Counted from the first letter of the stretch, positions 35,623-44,600 are shown. The stretch is 64,000 nucleotides of DNA from Paenibacillus_AB hodogayensis (GCF_039536325.1 NZ_BAAAYO010000005.1:124001-188000), one strand, 5' to 3'. Numbers and translations are program-made. The notes: generated from the sequence alone by a model not told the origin.

Positions 35623-36534
35623 TTATCCGCCTTTCGGCCGGTATTGGAGCGGCGATAACCCGGTCCAGCGCCGGAACTGGCGGGAGAAATGACTCACCGA
35701 GCGGAAGCCCAGCCCGAACGCGATTTCCTCCACGGACATGCTCGTCGTCACGAGCAGCTCCTTCGCCCGGTTCGTTACCAGACGGCTGACGTAGCCGCGG
35801 GGTGAAACGCCGTACACTTTCGTAAACGTCTTCGTACACTGGCTGCGGCTCATATGCAGTTCCCGGGCGATGCTCTCGATCGAATTGCCAGCCAAACCGA
35901 GCGCCATCAGCCGCAGACGCTCCTCGATCCGGTGGGCCACATCGGTCTCCAGCGAGGTGGTGACGGGGGGCTGTGCCGGAACGGGCGCCTCCGCCCGGAA
36001 CGTCTGAGGCAGCCTGTCGACGATCTGCTGGATCATAAGCAGGATGACGGCCTGCAGCTCCAGTTTCTGTCCGGGGCGAAGCGTCAGCGGCGGCAGCGGC
36101 TCCGGGCCGACGAGCGGCGACGCCAGCGCCGGCAAACTGTCGGCCATCATCCGTTCAATTCGCTCCACCAGGGCGGGGAGTCCGGTCTGTTCCGCTTCCG
36201 CATGGGGCAGCAGTCCGAAATCCGCCGAGCTTAACGTTTTGCGCAGCTCTGGGTCGTCGATATCAAAATGGATATTGAAAAAGGTGTACGGCTCCGGGCC
36301 GTCGTTGTCGGTGCCGTGCTTCACGCCGGCTTTGATCCAGAACCAGTCGCCTTTTCGAAACGGTACCGCTTGGCCGTTCGCATGGTGGACGGCTGCCCCG
36401 CCGAAGCAGTAGAGCAGCTCGAAGAGGTGGTGATGGTGGGCTGGAAATGACCAGCCGGGCGGCTTGACGCCGCAGCCGCAGCCGGTAATTTGCAGCGTGC
36501 TCGTCATATTGGGGAAGTACAGCTCGATGTCCAT
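35623..36534 (-). CDS. AraC-family regulator with cupin sensor domain
   Basis: A 303-residue regulator. The N-terminal cupin has HHHHLFELLYCFGG near residue 37 and GDWFWIKAGVKHG near 62. The C-terminal AraC domain has both helix-turn-helices: SIESIARELHMSRSQCTKTF and SVEEIAFGLGFRSVSHFSRQFRR, then the PLQYR end. The ATG at 36532-36534 follows GGGTGAG. It is divergent from the GH35 beta-galactosidase gene with 173 bases between them, which makes that gene the likely target. A TATAAT (36581 to 36576, minus strand) with a TTTGTG 19 bases upstream is a weak promoter candidate for the regulator. Confidence 0.88.
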   Translation of the reverse strand: MDIELYFPNMTSTLQITGCGCGVKPPGWSFPAHHHHLFELLYCFGGAAVHHANGQAVPFRKGDWFWIKAGVKHGTDNDGPEPYTFFNIHFDIDDPELRKTLSSADFGLLPHAEAEQTGLPALVERIERMMADSLPALASPLVGPEPLPPLTLRPGQKLELQAVILLMIQQIVDRLPQTFRAEAPVPAQPPVTTSLETDVAHRIEERLRLMALGLAGNSIESIARELHMSRSQCTKTFTKVYGVSPRGYVSRLVTNRAKELLVTTSMSVEEIAFGLGFRSVSHFSRQFRRWTGLSPLQYRPKGG

Positions 36535-36707
36535 ATTCGTCTCACCCGTATGTTAAGAACTGTTTTTACCTTTTTATTATAAGACTGCCGGAGACGCCGG
36601 CACAAATGGTCAAAAAAACGGACGGTATGCGCATGGCGCCAATTCCCCCTGTTCTTTATGATGGACGGGAGAACCCAAATCAAGACGAGCGAAAGGTCGG
36701 GACGCGC

Positions 36708-38477
36708 ATGGCACGATTGGAAACGCAAAACGGTCAATTTTGGTATGATGGCAAGCCGCTGAGAATTTTATCCGGGGCGGTCCATTATTTTCGCACGGTT
36801 CCCGAATATTGGCGGGACCGGCTAACGAAGCTGAAAGCCTGCGGCTTCAATACGGTGGAGACGTACGTCGCCTGGAACGTGCACGAGCCGAAGCCGGGTC
36901 AGTTCTGCTTCGAAGGAATGGCCGATATCGAGCAGTTTTTGCGCTTGGCGGACGAGTTGGGCTTGTACGCGATCGTCCGGCCAAGTCCTTATATATGTGC
37001 GGAATGGGAGTTCGGGGGGCTTCCGGCGTGGCTGCTGGCCGATTCGAATATGCAGCTGCGCTGCTTTCACGAACCGTTCCTAGACTGCGTCGAAGCCTAC
37101 TATGACGTGCTGCTGCCGAAGCTGGTGCCGTTCCTTTCCGTCAACGGCGGGCCGATCATCGCCGTGCAGATCGAGAACGAGTACGGCAGCTACGGCAACG
37201 ATAAGCGGTATTTGGACTTTTTGCGGCAAAGCCTGCTGAAGCGGGGCATCGACGCGCTGCTGTTCACGTCGGACGGTCCGCTGGACGCGATGCTGCAAGG
37301 AGGGACGCTGCCGGGCGTGCTGGCTACGGTGAATTTTGGCTCCCGTCCGGTGGAGGCGTTCGCGAAGCTGCGGGAGTATCAAGCCGATGAGCCGGTCGTG
37401 TGCATGGAATTTTGGAACGGGTGGTTCGATCACTGGGGCGAGCATCATCATACGCGGAGCGCCGATCAGGTGACGGCCGTACTGGAGGAGATGCTGCGGC
37501 AGGACGGTTCGGTCAATTTCTATATGTTCCACGGCGGAACGAATTTCGGATTCTGGAATGGGGCCAACTGCCCGGAGCCGGACCAGTATCAGCCTACGAT
37601 TACGAGTTACGACTATGACGTGCTCCTAACGGAGGCGGGAGACCCGACGGACAAGTTTTACGCCGTGCGGGAGGTGTTGTCCCGGTATGTGGAGCTTCCC
37701 GCCCTTCAATTGCCCGATCCGGTGGAGAAGCGGGCGTACGGCCCGATTCCCATGACCGCGGGAGCGGGATTGTTTGCCAGCTTGGATGCCCTGTCCGAAC
37801 CGGTCGAATCCGTCTATCCGTTACCGATGGAGAAGCTCGGCCAAAATTACGGGTTTATTTTGTACGAGACTCGGATTTCCGGACCTCGACCCGCGCACGA
37901 ACTGAACTTGCAGGACGTTCACGACCGCGCGCATATTTTTGTGGACGGACTCTTTTTGGGTGTAATCGAGCGTTGGAACCGGGATGCGAAAATAAGCTTC
38001 GAAGTGCCCAAGGAAGGCGTGAAGCTTAGCATTTTGGTGGAAAACATGGGCAGAATCAATTACGGCACATACATGAAAGATCCGAAAGGAATTACCGAAG
38101 GCGTCCGGTTCGGCTATCAGTATTTGTACGATTGGACCATTCGTCCGCTTCCGCTTGACGATTTATCGGGCTTGGCTTGGAGCGGAATCGAGACCGGACC
38201 GACTCCGGCCTTCTATAAAGGGAAGCTGCATACGGAACAAATCGCGGACACTTATTTGTACTTGGAAGGCTGGACGAAGGGAGTCGTGTGGGTAAACGGC
38301 TTTAATCTTGGGCGATATTGGAGCCGGGGACCGCAAAAAAGCTTGTACGTTCCGGCTCCTCTGCTTCGTCAAGGGGAAAATGAAATTGTCGTTTTCGAGC
38401 TGGACGGAACGGAATCGGCGAATATCGAATTCAAAGCCGTTCCGGACTTGGGCGATACGGTGCCTCCGCCCAAATAA
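36708..38477 (+). CDS. GH35-family beta-galactosidase
   Basis: A 589-residue glycoside hydrolase removing terminal beta-galactose residues. The TIM barrel starts with ILSGAVHYFR, passes FNTVETYVAWNVHEP and PYICAEWEFGGLPAWL, has the acid/base Glu158 in VQIENEYGSYG and the nucleophile Glu234 in CMEFWNGWFDHWG. Beta-sandwich domains follow, ending with VWVNGFNLGRYWSRGPQKSL. No signal peptide is seen, so it acts in the cytoplasm on imported galactosides. I chose ATG 36708, where the homology begins; the frame is open to 36606. The ribosome site there (GAAAGG) is weak. It is divergent from the AraC regulator. Confidence 0.9.
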   Translation: MARLETQNGQFWYDGKPLRILSGAVHYFRTVPEYWRDRLTKLKACGFNTVETYVAWNVHEPKPGQFCFEGMADIEQFLRLADELGLYAIVRPSPYICAEWEFGGLPAWLLADSNMQLRCFHEPFLDCVEAYYDVLLPKLVPFLSVNGGPIIAVQIENEYGSYGNDKRYLDFLRQSLLKRGIDALLFTSDGPLDAMLQGGTLPGVLATVNFGSRPVEAFAKLREYQADEPVVCMEFWNGWFDHWGEHHHTRSADQVTAVLEEMLRQDGSVNFYMFHGGTNFGFWNGANCPEPDQYQPTITSYDYDVLLTEAGDPTDKFYAVREVLSRYVELPALQLPDPVEKRAYGPIPMTAGAGLFASLDALSEPVESVYPLPMEKLGQNYGFILYETRISGPRPAHELNLQDVHDRAHIFVDGLFLGVIERWNRDAKISFEVPKEGVKLSILVENMGRINYGTYMKDPKGITEGVRFGYQYLYDWTIRPLPLDDLSGLAWSGIETGPTPAFYKGKLHTEQIADTYLYLEGWTKGVVWVNGFNLGRYWSRGPQKSLYVPAPLLRQGENEIVVFELDGTESANIEFKAVPDLGDTVPPPK

Positions 38478-38507
38478 TGCGGCACTCCTAAATAGTAAAA
38501 TATAGCG

Positions 38508-38535
38508 GGCAGCCTGCAGGTAGGGCTGTCTTTTT
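38508..38535 (+). terminator. Terminator after the beta-galactosidase gene
   Basis: GGCAGCC (38508-38514) pairs with GGCTGTC (38524-38530, one G-U pair), then five T. Confidence 0.75.
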
Positions 38536-38563
38536 CTTGGGCGGAATTAAACAAATAATCGGA

Positions 38564-38592
38564 TTTACATGACTCCCAACCGGGGGTATAAT
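38564..38592 (+). promoter_or_regulatory. Sigma-A promoter of the methyltransferase gene
   Basis: TTTACA (38564-38569), 17-base spacer, TATAAT (38587-38592), 62 bases before the start codon. Confidence 0.75.
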
Positions 38593-38654
38593 CGGTGTAT
38601 ATAGTTCATTTGATGCAACCGTGTTTCATACAATGAAACAAAGGGGAGATCGCT

Positions 38655-39446
38655 ATGCCCATCGATTTTCATGCCGAACAAAACCGACATACGTATACAT
38701 CGCGGAGCGCCGACCAAGGGTGGGCCGATTTGCTCGAAAGCATCGTGTCGTTTAAAGGGAAAAGCGTAGCGGACATCGGCTGCGGCGGAGGCATTTATAC
38801 GAAGAAAATGGCCGAGCTGGGCGCGTCGGAAACGGTCGGGATCGATTTTTCGAACAACATGCTCGACACCGCCAAAGAAGCCTGCTCCGCCTATCCGAAT
38901 ATCCGGTTTTTGCCGGGCGACGCTATGCATACGCCTCTTCCGGACGGCAGCTTAGACATCGTGCTCGAACGGGCGCTCATCCATCATTTGTCCGATTTGA
39001 ATGCGTGTTTCCGGGAAGCGGGAAGAGTGCTGAAGACGGGAGGCATTCTGATCGTACAAGACCGGACCCCCGAAGATTGTTTGCTGCCCGGCAGCGAGCA
39101 TCATTTTCGCGGCGCTATATTCGAGCTTTTTCCTCGTCTCGCGCACATAGAAACATCGCGAAGACACTCCTCGGAAACGGTTGTAAACGCAATGAAAGAA
39201 GCGGGTTTCGGGCATGTTAACGAGGCGAGATTTTGGGAAACGCGCAATACGTATAGAAGGTTTGGGGAGCTTGCGGACGACCTGGAGACGCGGCGCGGCC
39301 GCTCCATTTTGCACGAATTGTCGGACGAAGAGATCCGGACGCTGATAGTCCGTCTACGTGCTCTCATTCCGGAACGCGATCGCGATATTGTGGAAAGAGA
39401 TCGTTGGACGGTGTGGTCGGCCCGGAAGCAAGCAAATAGAGGATAG
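38655..39446 (+). CDS. Class I SAM-dependent methyltransferase of unknown substrate
   Basis: A 263-residue small-molecule type methyltransferase. SAM motif I is SVADIGCGGGIYTKKM near residue 40; the acidic loop TVGIDFSNNM follows; DAMHTPLPDGSLDIVLERAL covers motifs II-III. The C-terminal third has no recognised domain. AAAGGGGAG precedes the ATG and a good promoter stands upstream, so it is transcribed alone. It resembles UbiE/Methyltransf_11 proteins, but the substrate cannot be deduced. Confidence 0.8.
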   Translation: MPIDFHAEQNRHTYTSRSADQGWADLLESIVSFKGKSVADIGCGGGIYTKKMAELGASETVGIDFSNNMLDTAKEACSAYPNIRFLPGDAMHTPLPDGSLDIVLERALIHHLSDLNACFREAGRVLKTGGILIVQDRTPEDCLLPGSEHHFRGAIFELFPRLAHIETSRRHSSETVVNAMKEAGFGHVNEARFWETRNTYRRFGELADDLETRRGRSILHELSDEEIRTLIVRLRALIPERDRDIVERDRWTVWSARKQANRG

Positions 39447-39540
39447 CCGCCGCCTAATGCCGAATAAGTTAAAATAAGCGCTCGGCTTTGCCGGCCTAAA
39501 GCGAAGCGAAAGGCATTCTCCCTTGGAAAGGAAAATGATC

Positions 39541-40635
39541 ATGCACAATCCCCCTTATCTGGAAAGGATTCGCAAGCTTCAGAAACGGCTGGGGCAAAGC
39601 GGGAGCGATGCGGTCATCGTCGCCTCCGCAGCGAATTTTTTTTACTTTACCGGCGTCTGGATCGAGGCGCACGAGCGTCTGCTTGCCTTGGTTGTCCAGC
39701 GCGAAGAGACTCCCGTAGTGATTGCCCCCGATTTGCACCGCGGCGAGCTCGATGCGGTCGGGCTGGACACCGTTTATTGGCGCGACGGGGAAGATGCCGC
39801 CGCCCTGCTCGCACGAAAGCTGACTGCCGCACAAAGCGTGGTCGTTGACGAAGAATGGCCGAGCGGCCACTTGCTGGGCTTGATGCGGCACCTGCCCGAT
39901 GTCCGGTGGAGCGGCGGGGCGTCCTTGCTGGGGGCGCTGCGGCAGGTGAAGGACGGCTACGAATTGGACCGCATTCGGGATTCCGCCGCCGTTCTGAACC
40001 GGGTCATGGAATCGTTCGCTCCGCTTATTCGCGAAGGCCGCAGCGAGGCGGAACTGTTGGAGGAGCTGCTGGCGCTATGGAAGCGCGAAGGCATTCGCGA
40101 GCTGTCGTTCGACCCGACGGTGGCCGCAGGAGCGAACGGGGCGAATCCGCATCATTCGCCGGGGGCGTCGATCGTCCGCAAAGGCGATTTCGTCATCGTC
40201 GACACCGGCGGCAAGCTGAACCGCTATTGCTCCGATATGACGCGTACATTCAGCGTCGGGGAGCCGTCCGAGGAGCAGCGCGCCGTTTACGAGCTGGTCA
40301 AGGAAGCGCATCTTGCCGGCATCGCGGCCGTCCGTCCGGGCGTCACGCTGTCCGAGGTGGACGGGATCGTCCGCGGCGTCATCGAGGCGGGCGGCTACGG
40401 CGCTTATTTTATCCACCGGACGGGTCACGGACTCGGCATCGACGTTCACGAGGAGCCGGCGGTCCAGGGGGGCAACGCCCAGCCGATCGAGCCGGGCATG
40501 GTGTTTAGCATCGAACCGGGCATTTACGTACCGGGCAAATTCGGCGTTCGGATCGAGGACATCGTCATCGTCACGGAGGACGGCTGCGAGTCGGTCAACG
40601 GCTCCGTCGCCAAGGATTTGATCGTACTCGGCTAG
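39541..40635 (+). CDS. M24-family Xaa-Pro peptidase
   Basis: A 364-residue cytoplasmic metallopeptidase with pita-bread fold. The N-terminal creatinase-like domain covers about 1-125. In the catalytic domain the five metal ligands are visible: Asp in VIVDTGGKL, Asp in CSDMTRTFS, His in HRTGHGLGI, Glu in FSIEPGIY and Glu in RIEDIVIV. It should cut the bond before proline in short peptides. I prefer ATG 39541 (eight bases after AAAGGA) over ATG 39535 and the upstream TTG. It is separated from both neighbours. Target could also be a plain aminopeptidase substrate. Confidence 0.87.
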   Translation: MHNPPYLERIRKLQKRLGQSGSDAVIVASAANFFYFTGVWIEAHERLLALVVQREETPVVIAPDLHRGELDAVGLDTVYWRDGEDAAALLARKLTAAQSVVVDEEWPSGHLLGLMRHLPDVRWSGGASLLGALRQVKDGYELDRIRDSAAVLNRVMESFAPLIREGRSEAELLEELLALWKREGIRELSFDPTVAAGANGANPHHSPGASIVRKGDFVIVDTGGKLNRYCSDMTRTFSVGEPSEEQRAVYELVKEAHLAGIAAVRPGVTLSEVDGIVRGVIEAGGYGAYFIHRTGHGLGIDVHEEPAVQGGNAQPIEPGMVFSIEPGIYVPGKFGVRIEDIVIVTEDGCESVNGSVAKDLIVLG

Positions 40636-40811
40636 GAGTCCGGCCCCCCCCCCGAAGGTCGGTTGGGTAAGCTCCGGCAGTTGGAAAGGCTCGAAACATA
40701 GCGGTAGAACGGCTCCGCGGGCTTGCGGGCAACAAAAGCTGCAACCGCGCCGTTTTTCTGTTATCATGGAGAGAGCTTGTTTAAACCACCGGGAGGGAGT
40801 CTCCACTTTTC

Positions 40812-41579
40812 ATGGTAGATTATACGTATAACAACGTCGGGGATATTGACGGTTTAGTCGATTTCTTCTTGGCGCACGACGAACACCTGGTGAACAATCC
40901 GGTTTTTGCCGACGTCGCCAACATCGTCGTGTTGAAGCACACCTTGTACGGGCTTTTGTCCCGCGTTGAAACTGAAAAAGATTTCCACGATATGCTTAAC
41001 TATAAAAATTTGCTGTACAACCAGATCGTCCATTACAGCGATTCCATCGAGAGCATTGCCGAGCTGAAGGACGACTTTCACGAGCTGCTCGTGCATCGGA
41101 TCTATACCGGGGCGGAAATTAAAATTTTGAGCTGGGTGTACACGAAAATGTACGATCTCGAGCCGGATATGAGCAATTCCGAGGGCAATTCCCCGCAAGG
41201 CTTTTTGCGTTATCTGAAAATGAACTGCAAGCCCGAGGTGACGGCGCATTTTATCGGTCTCGCCCTGCAGCAATACGTTCAAACCAAGTACCCCGAAGAA
41301 GCGTTTTACAAGGAAGAAGCTTTGTTCGGCGGCAGCTACAATTATTTGACCGAATTCGTGCTGGAGACCGAGGAGATCGATCACATCGTCAAGACCATAT
41401 CCGAGCAGCAGGGGGAGCTTGCCTGGCTGCGCGATTCGCTGATCGCTTCCGAGGAAAAGCTGCAGAAGGACCCCGAAGACACGGAGACCCAGGAACAGCA
41501 GCAGAAGCATATCGTCGACTTCATGACCGAGCGGCTGGAGATGGAATTTTTGTCTCAGGTCGTCATCCGATTGTTCTAA
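40812..41579 (+). CDS. Conserved protein of unknown function, helix-rich
   Basis: A 255-residue soluble acidic protein that I cannot assign to a family. It has no signal or membrane segment. The text looks largely helical; the C-terminal 70 residues are Glu/Gln rich (EEKLQKDPEDTETQEQQQK) and likely form a coiled coil. GGGAGG lies 13 bases before the ATG. It is followed after 36 bases by the HIT-family gene, suggesting co-transcription with it. A run of ten C (40644-40653) lies in the upstream gap. Confidence 0.7.
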   Translation: MVDYTYNNVGDIDGLVDFFLAHDEHLVNNPVFADVANIVVLKHTLYGLLSRVETEKDFHDMLNYKNLLYNQIVHYSDSIESIAELKDDFHELLVHRIYTGAEIKILSWVYTKMYDLEPDMSNSEGNSPQGFLRYLKMNCKPEVTAHFIGLALQQYVQTKYPEEAFYKEEALFGGSYNYLTEFVLETEEIDHIVKTISEQQGELAWLRDSLIASEEKLQKDPEDTETQEQQQKHIVDFMTERLEMEFLSQVVIRLF

Positions 41580-41615
41580 TCGACCATTTGCATGTTCAGG
41601 GGAGGAAAATCGCCG

Positions 41616-41963
41616 ATGGATTGTATTTTCTGTAAAATCGTCAAGGGTGAAATCCCTTCGCGCAAAGTGTACGAAACCGACAACGTGCTCGCTTTCCACG
41701 ACATCCAGCCGGCAGCGCCGACGCATGCGCTCGTCATTCCGAAAAAGCATATCGCTTCGATGAACGAGGCCGGCGAGGAGGACGCGGAGCTGCTGGGCGA
41801 GGTGCTGCTGGCCGCCAAGCGTGTGGCCGAGGAGCTCGGCATCGCCGAAAGCGGGTACCGGCTGATCAACAATGTCGGCTCAGACGGGGGCCAGGTCGTC
41901 TACCATATTCACGTTCACGTGCTTGGCGGCGAGAAGCTCGGGGGCTTGAACGTCCGAGGCTGA
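41616..41963 (+). CDS. HIT-family nucleotide-binding hydrolase
   Basis: A 115-residue histidine-triad protein of the HinT/Hit branch, which hydrolyses adenosine 5'-phosphoramidates and related nucleotide conjugates. The N terminus MDCIFCKIVKGEIPS (zinc-site cysteines) and the C-terminal triad YHIHVHVLGG are intact. ATG 41616 follows GGGGAGG. It lies just before rpsU, which has its own promoter. Confidence 0.92.
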   Translation: MDCIFCKIVKGEIPSRKVYETDNVLAFHDIQPAAPTHALVIPKKHIASMNEAGEEDAELLGEVLLAAKRVAEELGIAESGYRLINNVGSDGGQVVYHIHVHVLGGEKLGGLNVRG

Positions 41964-42017
41964 CGCTTGCAAACGACGTTCGAAAAGGGCCGACTTTTGC
42001 CGAGTCATACCAGCAGG

Positions 42018-42047
42018 TTGACACCCCCTTTCCGTATCAATTATAAT
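42018..42047 (+). promoter_or_regulatory. Strong sigma-A promoter of rpsU-yqeY
   Basis: TTGACA (42018-42023), 18-base spacer, TATAAT (42042-42047): both hexamers perfect, fitting a ribosomal protein gene. The start codon of rpsU is 58 bases downstream. Confidence 0.9.
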
Positions 42048-42104
42048 GTAGTTTGATAAACCGTGTTTTGTCTTGGACGGTCTGTTCGGAGGGAGGGAAA
42101 ACTA

Positions 42105-42278
42105 GTGTCCGAAACTCGAGTTCGCAAAAATGAAACCATCGATGCTGCACTTCGTCGCTTTAAGCGTTCCATTGCCAAAGACGGCGTCTTGGCTGAGGTG
42201 AAGAAGCGCAAACACTATGAGAAGCCTAGCGTTAAACGCAAGAAAAAGTCGGAGGCTGCTCGGAAGAGAAAGTTCTAG
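42105..42278 (+). CDS. rpsU: Ribosomal protein bS21
   Basis: A 57-residue basic protein of the small ribosomal subunit near the 3' end of 16S rRNA. Text is typical: VRKNETIDAALRRFKRSIAK, then RKHYEKPSVKRKKKSEAARK. The start is GTG 42105 behind GGAGGGAGGG. It is co-transcribed with yqeY, 15 bases downstream, as in Bacillus. Confidence 0.97.
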   Translation: MSETRVRKNETIDAALRRFKRSIAKDGVLAEVKKRKHYEKPSVKRKKKSEAARKRKF

Positions 42279-42293
42279 GAGGATTTTGTTTTC

Positions 42294-42737
42294 ATGAGCC
42301 TAAGCGAACGATTGAATGATGATATGAAGCAAGCGATGAAGAATCAGGACAAGTTCAAACTCTCCGTCATCCGCATGATTCGATCGGCGATTAAAAACGT
42401 TGAGATAGATCAAAAGAAGACGCTGAGCGATGACGAAGTGCTGGATATTCTGAATCGCGAGATCAAACAGCGCAAAGACTCCCTCCATGAATTTGAAAAA
42501 GCGGACCGCGGCGACCTCGCCGATACCGTCAGGAAAGAAATTGATGTCATTGCCGTTTACATGCCGCAGCAGTTAACCGAGGAAGAAATTCATGCTATCG
42601 TACAGCAGACCATCCAAGAAACCGGTACATCTTCCAAAGCGGATATGGGCAAATTGATGAGCGCGCTGATGCCGAAGGTGAAAGGCCGTGCCGATGGCAA
42701 GCTGGTCAATCAGCTCGTGCAGAAGCTTCTTTCTTAG
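42294..42737 (+). CDS. yqeY: GatB/YqeY domain protein
   Basis: A 147-residue protein matching YqeY, which resembles the tail domain of the GatB amidotransferase subunit and may bind tRNA. Text: MSLSERLNDDMKQAMKNQDK at the start and ADMGKLMSALMPKVKGRADG near the end. Precise function is not established. It follows rpsU in the conserved order and ends at a bidirectional terminator. Confidence 0.93.
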   Translation: MSLSERLNDDMKQAMKNQDKFKLSVIRMIRSAIKNVEIDQKKTLSDDEVLDILNREIKQRKDSLHEFEKADRGDLADTVRKEIDVIAVYMPQQLTEEEIHAIVQQTIQETGTSSKADMGKLMSALMPKVKGRADGKLVNQLVQKLLS

Positions 42738-42785
42738 GCGTGTCGGACGAGCAAGTCCGCAGCCCGTGCCTTAAACGCAAAAATA

Positions 42786-42809
42786 ACACTCCTCGCGGAG
42801 TGTTTTTTT
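42786..42809. terminator. Bidirectional terminator between yqeY and the MFS gene
   Basis: ACACTCC, TCGC loop, GGAGTGT, then six T on the plus strand; on the minus strand the stem is followed by TATTTTTG. It serves both convergent genes. Confidence 0.9.
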
Positions 42810-42827
42810 GTTGGGATTTTGTCTGAA

Positions 42828-44024
42828 TTACACGTTCATATCGGGCAGCGCCGGTTCTTTCCCACGGCGCAGCGAGCGGTAGCGCGACACCGTCAGGGAG
42901 CTTGCGGCTGTAGCTACGGCTACGGCGACTCCGACTGCGCCGATCCAACTGACCGACAGCAGCGAAGACTGGTTCACGAACACGCCTCCGATGCCCGCGC
43001 CGGCCGCCATCGCCAGCTGCAAAATCGAGCTGTTCAGGCTCAGCATAATGCCGGAAGCTTCCGGGGCCAAGGAAATCAGGTGAACCTGCTGCGTCGGTCC
43101 GGTGGACCAAGCTGCGAAAGCCCACAGCATCAACACGGGGAATACGAGCGCCGGGGAGTGGGCGACCGTCGCCAGCAGCACGAGAGCCGCTGCGTGGAGC
43201 AACATGCCGCCGATCAGCGTGCGGGACACTCCCCATTTGTCGGTGCTGTAGCCCCCGAATTTGGAGCCGAACAAGCTGGCGATGCCGAAAGCGAACAGCC
43301 CTATGCTTACGCCTTTCTCGCTCATGCCGGTCACCTGAAGCAGGAACGGGGAAATATACGTATACGCGATCGAGTAACCGACAATCCAAAAGAACGTAAT
43401 CGACAAGGCAACGGCGATTCTCGGCTCGCGGATCATCTTCAATTGAGCGCGCAGCGGCACCGGTTCCTCGCCGCCCGTACGCGGGATGACGGTAGCGATC
43501 AGAACCATCGCCAGCAGGCCGAGGACGCCGATGCCTGCAAATATCATTTTCCAGTCGTAAACCGAGGCTACTACCCGGCCAATCGGTACGCCTACGATCA
43601 AAGCGGTACTGAAGCCCATTACGAGCGTGGCGATTGCGCTCCCGCGCTTGGCGGGCGGCGTCATTTCCGAAGCGACGGTCATAGCCGTAACGACGAATAC
43701 GCCGGTGCTGAGCGCCAGGATGACCCTCGAGCCCATCAAGAAGGCGAAGCCCGGCAGCGCGACCGCGACGATATTGCCGACAATGAAGACGCCGAGCGCG
43801 AAGAGAAGCAGCTTGCGCCTTTCCACGCGGGCCGTAACGGCCATCAGAAAGGGTGTTCCGAAGGCGTACGCCAGCGAGAACACGGTAATGAGCTGACCGG
43901 CCGACGAAAGCGAAACCCCGATATCATCCGCCACCTTATCCAAAATTCCGGCAATAATAAACTCGGACGTACCAACCAAAAAGCTGACGACGGCAAGCAT
44001 GTAAATTTTCCACGTGTTGGACAA
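42828..44024 (-). CDS. MFS efflux transporter, DHA1 (AraJ/YdhP-like) family
   Basis: A 398-residue 12-helix transporter. Helix 1 carries FLVGTSEFIIAGIL, the DHA1 signature of AraJ/PbuE-type exporters; ARVERRKLLLFALG is the loop 2-3 region; motif C appears near GFSTALIVGVPIGRVV. The start is TTG (44024 to 44022) with GAGGAG nine bases upstream; no ATG fits. It probably exports drugs, sugars or nucleosides. An 8-6-8 palindrome lies before it that matches one before the adjacent arsR gene, so the ArsR protein likely represses it. Confidence 0.88.
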   Translation of the reverse strand: MSNTWKIYMLAVVSFLVGTSEFIIAGILDKVADDIGVSLSSAGQLITVFSLAYAFGTPFLMAVTARVERRKLLLFALGVFIVGNIVAVALPGFAFLMGSRVILALSTGVFVVTAMTVASEMTPPAKRGSAIATLVMGFSTALIVGVPIGRVVASVYDWKMIFAGIGVLGLLAMVLIATVIPRTGGEEPVPLRAQLKMIREPRIAVALSITFFWIVGYSIAYTYISPFLLQVTGMSEKGVSIGLFAFGIASLFGSKFGGYSTDKWGVSRTLIGGMLLHAAALVLLATVAHSPALVFPVLMLWAFAAWSTGPTQQVHLISLAPEASGIMLSLNSSILQLAMAAGAGIGGVFVNQSSLLSVSWIGAVGVAVAVATAASSLTVSRYRSLRRGKEPALPDMNV

Positions 44025-44061
44025 AAGAAAAAACTCCTCTCCGGATCCGAAAATATTTTTA

Positions 44062-44083
44062 TATTTCTAATAATATAGAAATA
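44062..44083. promoter_or_regulatory. ArsR-type operator before the MFS gene
   Basis: TATTTCTA, six bases, TAGAAATA: perfect 8-bp arms. The same layout recurs at 44409-44430 before arsR, which supports a shared repressor. Confidence 0.7.
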
Positions 44084-44097
44084 GTAAACAAAAAAAA

Positions 44098-44382
44098 TTA
44101 CTGCAATAAATAAGGCGCGTATTTCAAAGCCATGTCTCGGTTCACACTATAGTAAATATAAGTTCCGTCCTTCCGCAGATTCAACAGTCCGCAGTCGGTC
44201 AGCTGTTTCAGATGGTGGGACAGCGTCGAACCGGCCACGGATTCCAGCTTGCTGCCGATATCGGAGCAGCACAGATTTTGCTCCTCCGTAAGCAGCAGAG
44301 CGATTTTAAGCCGGGTCGGTTCTCCCAGTGCTTTATATACTTTGACCGCTTCCCGTACGTCCGCATGTTGTTCCGTCATCAT
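44098..44382 (-). CDS. ArsR-family winged-helix repressor
   Basis: A 94-residue repressor. Helix-turn-helix text: GSTLSHHLKQLTDCGLLNLR with wing KDGTYIYYSVN. Cysteines 38 and 39 in NLCCSDIG fall where classic ArsR carries its metal-binding motif, but the pattern is not the standard ELCVCDL, so metal sensing is uncertain. GGGAGGG precedes the first of two adjacent ATG codons. Transcription continues toward the MFS gene 73 bases downstream. Its own upstream region holds a near-perfect copy of the operator found before the pump. Confidence 0.9.
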   Translation of the reverse strand: MMTEQHADVREAVKVYKALGEPTRLKIALLLTEEQNLCCSDIGSKLESVAGSTLSHHLKQLTDCGLLNLRKDGTYIYYSVNRDMALKYAPYLLQ

Positions 44383-44408
44383 CTTCCCTCCCTTTCAGCC
44401 GGTAATGC

Positions 44409-44430
44409 TATTTCTATATTCATCGAAATA
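44409..44430. promoter_or_regulatory. ArsR-type operator before arsR
   Basis: TATTTCTA, six bases, TCGAAATA: the same 8-6-8 design as 44062-44083 with one arm mismatch. It lies 27 bases before the arsR start, suited to autorepression. Confidence 0.65.
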
Positions 44431-44600
44431 AAGATAGCACATCTTTCGCCGGAAGTAAATATGCCACGTTTGCTCCTGGAAGCATGCCGGTGCCGCCAAA
44501 CTGAAACATGGGGCGGACGTTTGCGTAATATAACGTAAGACAGTTGGACATTATGACCAGGCGGCTTCCGTCAGCGGACGGCCGTCAAGAAGGAGGAACT

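Noticed and set aside
40644..40653. Run of ten C as a phase-variable tract
   Set aside because: It lies between genes, far from any promoter element or start codon I can support.
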